Source of the DNA: Deltaproteobacteria bacterium
GTDB lineage: Bacteria > Desulfobacterota > Desulfobulbia > Desulfobulbales > BM004
Length of the DNA: 40,341 nucleotides
Assembly: GCA_024639555.1 (NCBI GenBank)
Contig: JAHEID010000003.1
Coordinates: 1 to 40,341, forward strand
Reading direction: 5' to 3'
In this document: piece after piece, positions 21,644 to 30,626 of the stretch
How positions within the stretch are numbered: position 1 is the stretch's first letter
How the letters are laid out: every line of letters begins with the position of its first letter
The notes under the pieces: generated by a model
What the model saw: only the letters and a program-made list of their open reading frames with translations
Database searches by the model: none
What the model was told of the DNA's origin: nothing
Program-made: the position numbers and the translations under genes

Positions 21644-22777
21644 TCATATTTTCATGGGCATTATTATACTAATAAACCCCTGATCAGCAGCACCCTCTAA
21701 AAGACATGGACTCTGGTCTGAATTCACATAGGCCCTTACCGTGTCACTCCTCATTACCTGGAGTGTGTCTATGAAATAACGGCAGTTAAATCCAAGCTCC
21801 AACGGTTCACCTTTGTAATTTATTTCCATTTCATCTTTGGCATTTCCGTAATCCATATTTTGTGATGACAGCACAAGCTTATTCTCATCAACAATCAACT
21901 GGATTGCGTTAAATGTGTCTTCGGTAAAAAGGTTTGTTCTTTTCAGGGATTCAAGAAAACCCTGTCTTTCAATTTCTAGAAAATTGTTTTTTTCAATAAC
22001 ATTTACAATACTTCCATAATCTGGAAACTCTCCGTTCATTAGACGCACAATCATCAGAGAATTTTTTGTTTTTACAACAATTTGTTTTTTATCAGAGCCA
22101 ATGGAAAAATTTTTCTGCCCCTCGCAGGCCTTCTTAATTTCTGAAACCCCTTTTCTGGGTATAAGCGTATTTTTTTCTATAATAATATCATTACTTTCTT
22201 TATCTAACTCCTTTTCCATGATAGACAAACGGTGTCCGTCCGATGAAACCATTCTTAAAATATTTTTTTTATCTTCATTTTTTCCTTTTTCGAAAAGAAT
22301 GCCTGTCAGGGTGTAGTTGCTTTCCCTTTCCTGGGCTACTGAAAAAATAGTCTTATCTATAAGTTCCTTAACTAAATCACAGGGTATGGAAATAAGTTTT
22401 TCTTCATTATACTCAGGAAAATCAGGATACTCTTCACTCGCAGTACCTGCTAGGTTATACATACTGGTGCCTGCTTTAATTTTGGCCCAGTTTTTATCCT
22501 TTTCTTCTATTTTTATACTGTCTGATCCTGACTCTTTTACTATTTCATATAAAATTTTAGCCGGTAAGGTAATCGAGCCAGGGTTTATTATTTCAGCAGC
22601 AACACTTTTTTTTATTCCAACTTCCAGATCAGTTGCTATTATTTCAATAAAATTGTCCTGGGTTTGGATAAGTACGTTGGCCAATACAGCCATGGTCCCC
22701 TTTTTGCCGGTGATGCTTTGCAAGGAACTAAGAGCAGGTAAAAAATCTTCTTTTGAAACATTGATTGATAAAGGCAT
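21644..22777 (-). CDS. dnaN: DNA polymerase III beta sliding clamp
   Basis: 377 aa; ATDLEVGIK, SSDGHRLSI, C-terminal IIMPMKI. Confidence 0.93.
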   Translation of the reverse strand: MPLSINVSKEDFLPALSSLQSITGKKGTMAVLANVLIQTQDNFIEIIATDLEVGIKKSVAAEIINPGSITLPAKILYEIVKESGSDSIKIEEKDKNWAKIKAGTSMYNLAGTASEEYPDFPEYNEEKLISIPCDLVKELIDKTIFSVAQERESNYTLTGILFEKGKNEDKKNILRMVSSDGHRLSIMEKELDKESNDIIIEKNTLIPRKGVSEIKKACEGQKNFSIGSDKKQIVVKTKNSLMIVRLMNGEFPDYGSIVNVIEKNNFLEIERQGFLESLKRTNLFTEDTFNAIQLIVDENKLVLSSQNMDYGNAKDEMEINYKGEPLELGFNCRYFIDTLQVMRSDTVRAYVNSDQSPCLLEGAADQGFISIIMPMKI

Positions 22778-23103
22778 AATTTGAGACCTCTCTATATTTA
22801 TTATTTATGTAGTAAGAAGAATATTATTATTAAGAGCGGGAATATGTTAATAATAAATATAAAATATTGATTTTTTTATAAAAGTTTTTAAGAAAAAATT
22901 TTTATAAAAAAGGTAAAAAAAAAGAAAATAAAGTTATCAACATTTTATAAAAATAATACCAAACAAAAGAACAAAAAAAAGCAGCAAAAGAACATAATTA
23001 TTATAGTGGAAAAAGAACAAAAGAACAATGTTTTTAAATATTAAAAACAACTATTTTTTCTTTTTAATTACAAACACTTACAATATATAAAAAATAGTAA
23101 AAA
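22778..23103. other. AT-rich dnaN upstream region with iteron-like CAAAAGAACA repeats; candidate replication-origin segment
   Basis: Very A/T-rich; CAAAAGAACA at 22964, 22985 and 23018, AAAAAGAACA at 23010; near-consensus DnaA-box-like TTATCAACA near 22934; divergent flanking genes. Confidence 0.4.
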
Positions 23104-24249
23104 ATGAAGTGCGGAAAACCCCCTCTTATTATACTGCAAAAGGAGATTAAAAAACTGCTTGAAAAGGGGGCTTTAGAAGGGGTTTTTCCTTCTGCTGCAG
23201 CTGGTATTGCCTGTGGTTTAGGAAAAGGAAAAAAACAAGCCATTGTCCATCATGGCAATGCATCGCTATATCCGGAAAAAAGGAAACTCCATAAAAATAA
23301 TTTTTTTGATCTTGCCTCATTAACAAAACCACTTGCCACAACACAGGGAATCCTTTGCCTTATCAAGGATAAAAAAATTGATGTTGATGAAAAACTATCC
23401 TCTTTACTGGAAAAAAAAATAACAGGAGAAAAAAGCAATATTACCACAAGGCACCTGCTGAGTCACAGTTCCGGATTTCCGGCGCACAGGGAGTATTTTC
23501 ATATTCTGCAGGATATACCCGGAAATAAAAAAAATGAGTTTGTTGAAAACCTTATACTGCAAGAATCCCTGGTATATGCCCCTGGAACCGCTTCTATATA
23601 CAGCGATCTTGGCTTTATTCTGCTTGGTAGAATAATTGAAAAAAAAGCAAGATGTAGCCTGGCGCACTATGTTGAGGAAAAGGTTTTAAAGCCACTTCGC
23701 CTGGAAAAGAAAATTTTTTATAATCCCCTGTATGAAAGAAAAAACAACCGCCCCATTACAGGTTTTGTTGCAACAGAAAAATGTCCGTGGAGAAAAAAAA
23801 TACTCTGTGGAGAAGTCCATGATGATAATTGCTATACCATGGGAGGTGTTGCCGGCCACAGTGGGCTGTTTGGAAACATTGAGGGCGTGACAACATATGC
23901 CGGCGTTATCCTTGACTTGTGGAAAGGAGCGGCGGAACATCCGAATATTAATAAAGAGGACCTGGTAAGCTTTCTGGCCAGGCAGCAACAAATACAAGGC
24001 AGCAGCTGGGCTCTCGGGTTTGATACACCGGCAGCAGAAGAATCGAGCTGTGGCAGCCGTTTATCACCAATAAGCGTAGGGCATCTTGGTTTTACGGGGA
24101 CATCATTTTGGATAGATCCGGAAAAAGAGGTTGTCATTGTTTTACTCAGCAACCGCGTGCACCCCAGCAGGGAAAACATCAGCATAAAGAAATTCAGACC
24201 CTATTTTCATGACAGGATCATGGAAAAATTGTGTCCGGAGGGCAAATAA
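23104..24249 (+). CDS. Serine hydrolase, beta-lactamase/class C family
   Basis: SLTK (SxxK) motif, YSDLGF (YxN-like) motif, HLGFTGTSFWIDPEKEVVIVLLSNR. Confidence 0.88.
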   Translation: MKCGKPPLIILQKEIKKLLEKGALEGVFPSAAAGIACGLGKGKKQAIVHHGNASLYPEKRKLHKNNFFDLASLTKPLATTQGILCLIKDKKIDVDEKLSSLLEKKITGEKSNITTRHLLSHSSGFPAHREYFHILQDIPGNKKNEFVENLILQESLVYAPGTASIYSDLGFILLGRIIEKKARCSLAHYVEEKVLKPLRLEKKIFYNPLYERKNNRPITGFVATEKCPWRKKILCGEVHDDNCYTMGGVAGHSGLFGNIEGVTTYAGVILDLWKGAAEHPNINKEDLVSFLARQQQIQGSSWALGFDTPAAEESSCGSRLSPISVGHLGFTGTSFWIDPEKEVVIVLLSNRVHPSRENISIKKFRPYFHDRIMEKLCPEGK

Positions 24250-24281
24250 AATTTTTTTATGGCAGAGAGTAAAAATATTGT

Positions 24282-24305
24282 TTAAATGAATGAACATTCA
24301 TTTAA
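24282..24305. promoter_or_regulatory. Perfect palindrome TTAAATGAATG-AA-CATTCATTTAA, TetR-family-operator-like
   Basis: 11-bp arms, 2-bp spacer, upstream of the cold-shock gene. Confidence 0.55.
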
Positions 24306-24440
24306 GCGAATGTACTATTTTAGATCGGTGTTTTGTTGGCAGCTGCAGCAGCGTTTCACCAAGAATAAGAATTTCGCATTATTTTCCACCGGAACACCCT
24401 TTGGACAAAACCACAAAAACGAAAAGGAGTTAACAGTACT

Positions 24441-24647
24441 ATGGAAGGCAAGGTGAAGTGGTTTAATGACAAAAAAGGATATGGCTTTATTGAAACAGAT
24501 AGCGATGGTGATATTTTTGTACACTATTCTGGCATTGAAGATTCCGGTGGTTTTCGTTCCCTGCAGGAAGGTGAGAAGGTGGACTTTCAGATAGAACAGA
24601 CACAAAGGGGACCGCAAGCAGTTCAGGTAAAAAAACAGGCCAGTTGA
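24441..24647 (+). CDS. Cold-shock domain protein, CspA family
   Basis: [31 protein letters not shown] (RNP1/RNP2). Confidence 0.95.
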   Translation: MEGKVKWFNDKKGYGFIETDSDGDIFVHYSGIEDSGGFRSLQEGEKVDFQIEQTQRGPQAVQVKKQAS

Positions 24648-24675
24648 AAGCCTTATTCGATAGATACCTTGTTTG

Positions 24676-24722
24676 TAAAAAGCCGGAGGGTGCAGTTAAT
24701 TACCCCCTTCCGGCTTTTTTTG
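24676..24722 (+). terminator. Rho-independent terminator AAAAAGCCGGAGGG...CCCCCTTCCGGCTTTTTTT
   Basis: Long stem and T-run. Confidence 0.8.
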
Positions 24723-24740
24723 TAAAGATGGTCCGGCCGG

Positions 24741-25415
24741 TTAAATATCAACCAGCTGGCCCCTGCTCATTCTGTATTTTTTTTGTGCCTTTCCTGCCAA
24801 GCCAAGGTTGTGGGTTATCAGAATGATGGTCACTCCCTGCTTCTTGTTAATTTCTTCAAGCAGGTGCATAATTTCAGCCTCTGTCTCCTCATCCAGATCG
24901 CCAGTTGGTTCATCAGCAAGGATGATATCCGGGTTGTTTAACAGGGCCCTGGCAATTGCAACTCTTCTTTGCTGACCGCCTGAGAGTTGCGAAGGGTAAG
25001 AGTCCAGCTTTTCTCCGATCCCGACCATTTCCAGAAGGCCCCGGGCGGTATTGTCGTTATCTGTTATTTGACCGGGGTTGAATATTCCAGGCAGCAGTAC
25101 GTTTTCTTTGGCTGTAAGAATGGGCAGCAGGCTGGCAAACTGGAACATAAAGCCGATTCTTTTGGCCCTGAATTCAGACAATTTGCTGTCGTCAAGGGTG
25201 CAGATATCCACACCCTCAAGCAATACCCTTCCGGCGGTTGGCTTCAGGATGCCGCCGATGATGGAGACCAGGGTGGTTTTGCCGGAGCCAGAGTGTCCGA
25301 CAATGGATAAAAACTCTCCCCTGTTGATTGAGAGGGAGACGTTGTCCACCCCCATAAGGGTTTCGTGGTCAACAGTATAGGTTTTTGTCAGGTTTTCAAT
25401 GTGTAGAAACGACAC
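24741..25415 (-). CDS. ABC transporter ATP-binding protein (LolD/MacB-like)
   Basis: GHSGSGKTTLV, LSGGQQRRVAIARALLNNPDIILADEPTGDLD. Confidence 0.92.
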   Translation of the reverse strand: MSFLHIENLTKTYTVDHETLMGVDNVSLSINRGEFLSIVGHSGSGKTTLVSIIGGILKPTAGRVLLEGVDICTLDDSKLSEFRAKRIGFMFQFASLLPILTAKENVLLPGIFNPGQITDNDNTARGLLEMVGIGEKLDSYPSQLSGGQQRRVAIARALLNNPDIILADEPTGDLDEETEAEIMHLLEEINKKQGVTIILITHNLGLAGKAQKKYRMSRGQLVDI

Positions 25416-25416
25416 G

Positions 25417-26610
25417 TTATTCCTCTTTAATAACCAGCAGCGGTTCCATTTTTTTAATGCGGTTGATCGGCATCATGGCACCGGTCACACAGATTGTGGT
25501 TCCAACAAGAAGACCCACCATGGCGATTACACTTTGCTGGCTGACTGTCAGGCCCGCAGAAATGTTTTTCAGCAGGCTGAACGATCCTGCAAGCATTGCA
25601 GAAAGGTACGTGCCGGCCAACACTCCAATTATGGAGCCCAAAAGGCCCAGTACCAAAACTTCTATAAGGTAGAGTCTGACAATGTGGGACTCTTTGGCGC
25701 CCAGGGCCCGCATAATTCCAATCTCCTTTGAGCGCTCATTGGCAATGGCAGAAAAAATAGCCCAGACAAGAAAGGTTGTCAGAACTGAGGCCAGAATTGT
25801 GGTAAGCAAAAATATTTTGTTAATATCAGCCAGGGTATTGATAAACTTTTCACCCATATCACTTCTAGCCACAACATCAACCTCGGGGATTTCACCCTCA
25901 AGCACCCTTCCCACAAAATCAGGGTCATAGCCTTTTTTAAGCTTGGTGAAAATTATCGATATTTCCCCTTTTTTCAGGGGTGATTTGCCGCTTTCAATGA
26001 TGTTTTTCAGGTTATCTTCGGTCATGAACAGGGCATGATCCAGGCCGGTACCGGTTTGCTCAAGCACGCCTACAATTTTAAAGCGGTTGTCAAAAATTGT
26101 CGCCTCAATATCCAGGAGGCCGAGGCCAAGGTTTTCACTGGTGCCGAAACCTGCTATAGACTCTCCAAGCTGCAGCGGCCTGCCGAGAGACTCCTGCAGC
26201 CAGGGGTTGATGATAAAGTCTGTTTTCGGGTTATAGGCAACAATTCTGGTCGGCATGATATCGCAACAGAGCCCGGAAATTGAAGAAAGGTATGTATGGT
26301 AGGTCAAAGCCTCAATGCCTTCAATTTCCCAGACCTTTTCGATAATGCTTATCGGCATGTAGAAGGAGGTGTTTTTTGATTCAAGAAGAAATTCTTCGGC
26401 AAAGCCCCGGGCACCAACAGGCACAACAACAAGATCAGCCCCCAGGCGATCCGCAGATTTTTTCAGGCTCGACGCAACGCTGACCGTAAAAGAGATGGCA
26501 AATATCAGGAGTGATACAAGCAGGGCTATGGCGAAGACAAGCACCCCTGTGCGGAATGTTTTTCTCTTCAGGTTTTTGAGAGCTACTGAAAAAAAAGAAA
26601 TTTGAGCCAT
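25417..26610 (-). CDS. ABC transporter permease, FtsX/MacB-like
   Basis: RKTFRTGVLVFAIALLVSLLIFAIS...ANERSKEIGIMRALGAKESHIVRLYLIEVLVLGLLGSIIG. Confidence 0.9.
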   Translation of the reverse strand: MAQISFFSVALKNLKRKTFRTGVLVFAIALLVSLLIFAISFTVSVASSLKKSADRLGADLVVVPVGARGFAEEFLLESKNTSFYMPISIIEKVWEIEGIEALTYHTYLSSISGLCCDIMPTRIVAYNPKTDFIINPWLQESLGRPLQLGESIAGFGTSENLGLGLLDIEATIFDNRFKIVGVLEQTGTGLDHALFMTEDNLKNIIESGKSPLKKGEISIIFTKLKKGYDPDFVGRVLEGEIPEVDVVARSDMGEKFINTLADINKIFLLTTILASVLTTFLVWAIFSAIANERSKEIGIMRALGAKESHIVRLYLIEVLVLGLLGSIIGVLAGTYLSAMLAGSFSLLKNISAGLTVSQQSVIAMVGLLVGTTICVTGAMMPINRIKKMEPLLVIKEE

Positions 26611-26657
26611 GCGATTTATCTTCTAATAAGCTTAAGAAAAATGAGCAGAATAAATAA

Positions 26658-26696
26658 AAAACGGGCTTCGGATCAAAATAACCCGAAGCCCGTTTG
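26658..26696. terminator. Terminator-like hairpin AAACGGGCTTCGG...CCGAAGCCCGTTT
   Basis: Symmetrical hairpin downstream of the 26734-27876 gene (minus strand). Confidence 0.65.
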
Positions 26697-26733
26697 TATC
26701 AATATTTACTAACTATTGCAAGACCGGAAAGAG

Positions 26734-27876
26734 TTATTTCCAGTTAGCATCCAGACCACAGAGAATGGCCTTGCCGAGTCCCTCGCCTTTATGGCAGGAA
26801 AAGCAGACAGATTCCGACTTGCCAACGGTATGCCTGTTTTCGATGTCATAAAGCAGGATGGTGCCGTCTACAGAGTCATTGCCCTCAAAGTCCTTGGCTT
26901 TTTCACGCAGGGTCATGACAGCGAATTTCCCGTCAGGCGTGGGAATGATATCATGATTTTCGCCTGGAAGCGGTGTGATCTCGTCGAGCACTTTCAGGGT
27001 TTCGGCATCGATGAGGTAACCACGGTCAGCACCGGACTGCAGGAGGTACTTGCCGTCATTGGTGAAGTACTGCCTGAAGGTGATGGTGCCGCCTGATGCA
27101 TCTTTTGGCTTTCCGGTAATCATCGCTTCGGCAAGCTTGACGGCTTTGCCCTGCTCCAGGGCTGCCATGTCAAGATACATCAGCTTGGTGTTGCCGGTCC
27201 ACTTGGTGAAGCCTGTAGGGGTGTCGTTAACGGTCAAGAGGAATTTTTTCATATCAGGTGTGTTAATGCCGTGGGCAAAGGTGGTCTCGCCGGCCTTGAT
27301 GCCGAGATCATCGAAAAACACCCTGTGCTTCAACTGCATGGTCTTTTTGTCAAACACATCGAGATATCCCTCGTTGGCCATGGAAACAGGGATGTAGGAA
27401 CTGGCGGACTGGCCGGACGCGCAATAGTTGGCGCCGGTCCATGCCGCTCTTTTCGGAGCAGGGAAGGCAGTGTCAGCTACGACTTCGCCGGTCTTGAGGT
27501 TGGTTTTTCCTACATGCAGGTTGCCGCCTTTGGCGTTTTTATCCTTCCACGTGTCGAGTTTGTAGGTTGACCAGTACATGGTATTTCTGTCACTGGCATC
27601 AATTCTGGCGTCGTGGGTAGGGTATCCGGCCCCGCCGATATCTACCATTTCAACACTGTTTACTGTAATGGGTGCAGCTTGGTTGTTGGGATTGATGCTT
27701 ACGTCGGCTTTTGAAAAGTGTCCGCCCATGCCGGCTACGTATAGGGTGCCGGAATAGGTTGGTTGCTTAGGGCTTGATGCGTCAGCAACAGGCGTATAAG
27801 AGTTTACGGTGCTGAGAGTTAGGTAGGCACCTGCTACCAGGGACAGTATCCCGACAGTTGATAATACTTTTTTCAT
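26734..27876 (-). CDS. Exported beta-propeller-like protein with one CxxCH heme-binding motif near the C-terminus
   Basis: Signal peptide; repeated propeller-like segments (GTLYVAGMGGHF, KYLLQSGADRGYLIDAETLKVLDEI, GKFAVMTLREK); VCFSCHKGEG. Confidence 0.7.
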   Translation of the reverse strand: MKKVLSTVGILSLVAGAYLTLSTVNSYTPVADASSPKQPTYSGTLYVAGMGGHFSKADVSINPNNQAAPITVNSVEMVDIGGAGYPTHDARIDASDRNTMYWSTYKLDTWKDKNAKGGNLHVGKTNLKTGEVVADTAFPAPKRAAWTGANYCASGQSASSYIPVSMANEGYLDVFDKKTMQLKHRVFFDDLGIKAGETTFAHGINTPDMKKFLLTVNDTPTGFTKWTGNTKLMYLDMAALEQGKAVKLAEAMITGKPKDASGGTITFRQYFTNDGKYLLQSGADRGYLIDAETLKVLDEITPLPGENHDIIPTPDGKFAVMTLREKAKDFEGNDSVDGTILLYDIENRHTVGKSESVCFSCHKGEGLGKAILCGLDANWK

Positions 27877-28066
27877 GTTTCCCCCCGTTTTTTAATTGTG
27901 TTTTTTTGTGAATTATTTTTAAGCACGACCAATAAAAATACTTAAGTATTTTTTTACCTCCTCTAGTTCAAATTAATTAAAGCTACCATCTTTGGTGGTC
28001 GCGGTAAGATGGCCTTCCTCTAACTGTTTCAATATGTTGTAAAAAAAAGATTGTAGGTAGCATTAG

Positions 28067-28083
28067 ATACCACACTGTGGTAT
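28067..28083. promoter_or_regulatory. Perfect palindrome ATACCACA-C-TGTGGTAT next to TTGACT on the minus strand
   Basis: Related to CCACATTGTGG at 3446; upstream of the CxxCH beta-propeller gene. Confidence 0.5.
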
Positions 28084-28152
28084 AGTAGTCAAGAAAAAAT
28101 ATTTTTTTTTGAAACTTTTCTAACCACCTGAAATGAATAAACAAACCCTGCC

Positions 28153-28371
28153 CTATCCTGTAAGAATTTTGGTTTTGAATCCAAGCTTTTCTACTTTTTT
28201 TATTATAGTTTCAACAGCAATTTCGGCAGGCTCAAAGGTAATGGAAAAAACTCCATCCTTGTAATTGACTGAAGCGTCTTCAACCCCATCCATATCAAGC
28301 ATGACAGTTTCCATATCCATGGCACAGCCGGTGCAGACAATGCCCTCAACAAGAAACTTGATCTCGGCCAT
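28153..28371 (-). CDS. Heavy-metal-associated (HMA) domain protein, CopZ-like
   Basis: FLVEGIVCTGCAMDMETVMLDMDGVEDASVNYKDG (CxxC). Confidence 0.85.
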   Translation of the reverse strand: MAEIKFLVEGIVCTGCAMDMETVMLDMDGVEDASVNYKDGVFSITFEPAEIAVETIIKKVEKLGFKTKILTG

Positions 28372-28608
28372 GATTTTTTCCTTTGATATCTCCCGAAACA
28401 AAATAATATGCAAAGGATAGGTTTATTGTTTATCCGCATTTAATTGTCAAGATTATAATAAAAAGTCAAAAATACATATAGATGTAGGGTGCGTATCGGT
28501 AGATGTATACCTTGGCAGGGCAACGCGGAACTCAAGCAGCCCTCGCAAAATAATGGACTGATATCAAAGCAAATAAAAGCAGCAGAGAAAGCACAGTACA
28601 GAAAAGAC

Positions 28609-30288
28609 ATGAAAAGAGGCAAAAAAATAGATGTGGATCAGCACCTGTTCATTTTCATCCTGAGCCTGGTTACCCCCCTTGTGCTTTATTTCAACAGACA
28701 CCTTGATGACAACAGGCTTACCAGCTGGAACTGGGTGTTTGATTTTGTTGACCTTTCCCGTGTTGGGCTTATGTTGACCGTGGCATTAATTTTAGCCTGG
28801 CTACTCAGCCGGATTTCCTTTTATGAAAAAAATAAACCACTGGTGCTTTTTGTCACTTCCTGTGTCATGGCTTCATCATTTTGGTCTATACCGGAGGTTA
28901 TTGTCGATGGAGCGCGGTATTTTACACAGGCAAAGCAACTCAGTGTTTACGGGGGTGGCTATTTTGCAAAACAGTGGGGCAGGGAAATTTTTGCCTGGAC
29001 AGATCTGCCGCTCGTTCCTTTCCTGTATGGCTTGGTGTTTAAATTTTTCGGGGAGCAAAGAATTTTCATCCAGGCCCTTAATACATTTTTTTATTCCTCG
29101 ACCGTTGTCTTAACCTACCAGCTCGGAAAAACCCTTTGGGATGAAGATACCGGGTTCCGCTCCGGATTGCTGCTTCTCGGCTTTCCATACGTGTATACCC
29201 AGGTTCCATTGATGTTGACGGATGTACCGACCATGTTTTTTTTCATGCTTGCGGTTGTTGCCACTGTCAAGGCCTTAAAAAATGGCGGAGCAGTCCGTAT
29301 TTTACTGGCCGGTTTCGCATTGTTTTTGGTTTTTTATATAAAATATTCAACCTGGATGCTTCTGACGCTTATACCGATTATTTATGCGTACTTTATATAC
29401 GTAAACCCGACCCAGACAATAAGGCGGGGGCTGGTGTTGGCCCTGTTGGCCCTTGTTCTGACAGGAGCCTTTTTTCTTGTATATAAGGATATTCTGGGTC
29501 CACAGCTTGGCTTTCTGCTAGAGTACCAGAAACCGGGCCTGCATCGCTGGGGCGAGAGCTACATTTCCACTTTTTTATTCCAAATCCATCCCTTTATAAC
29601 TGCAGCAGCCCTTTTTGCAGTTTTTACTGCAGCCAGAAAAATGGATTTCAGGTTTTTAATCGTCAGCTTTCTCCTCTTCCTCTTTTTGTTTCTGCAGGTG
29701 AAAAGAATACGCTATACAATGCCGGTTTTCCCCATGTTTGCCCTGATGGCAGCCTATGGCATGGGCGAGATACAAAACAAAAAAGTGACAAAACAGGTGG
29801 TTTTCTCTATTGTCGTCACCTCCTTTGTTGTGGCTTACATGGGCTTTCTGCCTTTTTTGAATACCCTGGGGGTCCAGAACCTGCAGGCTGCGGGGCACTA
29901 TGTAAATTCAATCCCGGGGGCCAATGTTGAGGTCGTAAGTTTTGCCGGGGACAATGCAGTGGTAAACCCTGCTACAGCTGTGCCTGTTTTGGATATTTAC
30001 ACGCATAAAACGCTTGTTTATGAGTATGAACCGGTAAAGCCGGAGGTTTTGGAACGGGTCAAATCCGCCCCGCTCCGTTTCACCTGGGAATTTTCTCTGC
30101 CCGGATACTATTCCCCCAAACCAGGCACAAAAAATATTGATGCACTGGTCCTAATTTCAGATGATCCAAAGCGGCCCCTGCCGCAAGACATTGATAAGAA
30201 AACGTCACTCTATCCATTTCAAAAAATATTTAATCAGAGTTCCAATATTTTTCAGTACCAGACATTTGTAACGGTGTACCACAAATGA
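28609..30288 (+). CDS. Multi-TM glycosyltransferase, PMT/ArnT (GT39)-like
   Basis: About 560 aa, many TM helices, DGARYFTQAKQLSVYG and FFGEQRIFIQALNTFFYSSTVVLTYQLGKTLWDEDTGFRSGLLLLGFPYVYTQVPLMLTDVPTMFF. Confidence 0.75.
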   Translation: MKRGKKIDVDQHLFIFILSLVTPLVLYFNRHLDDNRLTSWNWVFDFVDLSRVGLMLTVALILAWLLSRISFYEKNKPLVLFVTSCVMASSFWSIPEVIVDGARYFTQAKQLSVYGGGYFAKQWGREIFAWTDLPLVPFLYGLVFKFFGEQRIFIQALNTFFYSSTVVLTYQLGKTLWDEDTGFRSGLLLLGFPYVYTQVPLMLTDVPTMFFFMLAVVATVKALKNGGAVRILLAGFALFLVFYIKYSTWMLLTLIPIIYAYFIYVNPTQTIRRGLVLALLALVLTGAFFLVYKDILGPQLGFLLEYQKPGLHRWGESYISTFLFQIHPFITAAALFAVFTAARKMDFRFLIVSFLLFLFLFLQVKRIRYTMPVFPMFALMAAYGMGEIQNKKVTKQVVFSIVVTSFVVAYMGFLPFLNTLGVQNLQAAGHYVNSIPGANVEVVSFAGDNAVVNPATAVPVLDIYTHKTLVYEYEPVKPEVLERVKSAPLRFTWEFSLPGYYSPKPGTKNIDALVLISDDPKRPLPQDIDKKTSLYPFQKIFNQSSNIFQYQTFVTVYHK

Positions 30289-30393
30289 CAGGTTCATGCC
30301 GTATAGGTATTTCCCCCTAATCGCAGGCCATCCCAGGAAATTTTTTTAAACACAAGGGGTTTTTCAACCACCAGTGACCATGAACCTTTTTTC

Positions 30394-30422
30394 TTGACAT
30401 TTATCATACGACAAATTATACA
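30394..30422 (+). promoter_or_regulatory. Sigma70-like promoter TTGACA-17-TATACA upstream of the yedE-tusA operon
   Basis: Exact -35, 17-bp spacer, good -10. Confidence 0.6.
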
Positions 30423-30626
30423 CTCCAAATTATCAAAATGAGTGAGGGTTCATTTTTTTTGTTGCTGAAAACTGCCCGCTACCTTTAAATAAAGAACAAT
30501 GCAGAAGGTTTTCAGGCAGCTTTGTATAGGGTATAGGGAAGACAAACGGTTAATTTATTCATTGAGATTTTGCATTATCAGTTCAAAATGCACCACAGTT
30601 TAATGATTTAACCATAGGGGGGAAGT

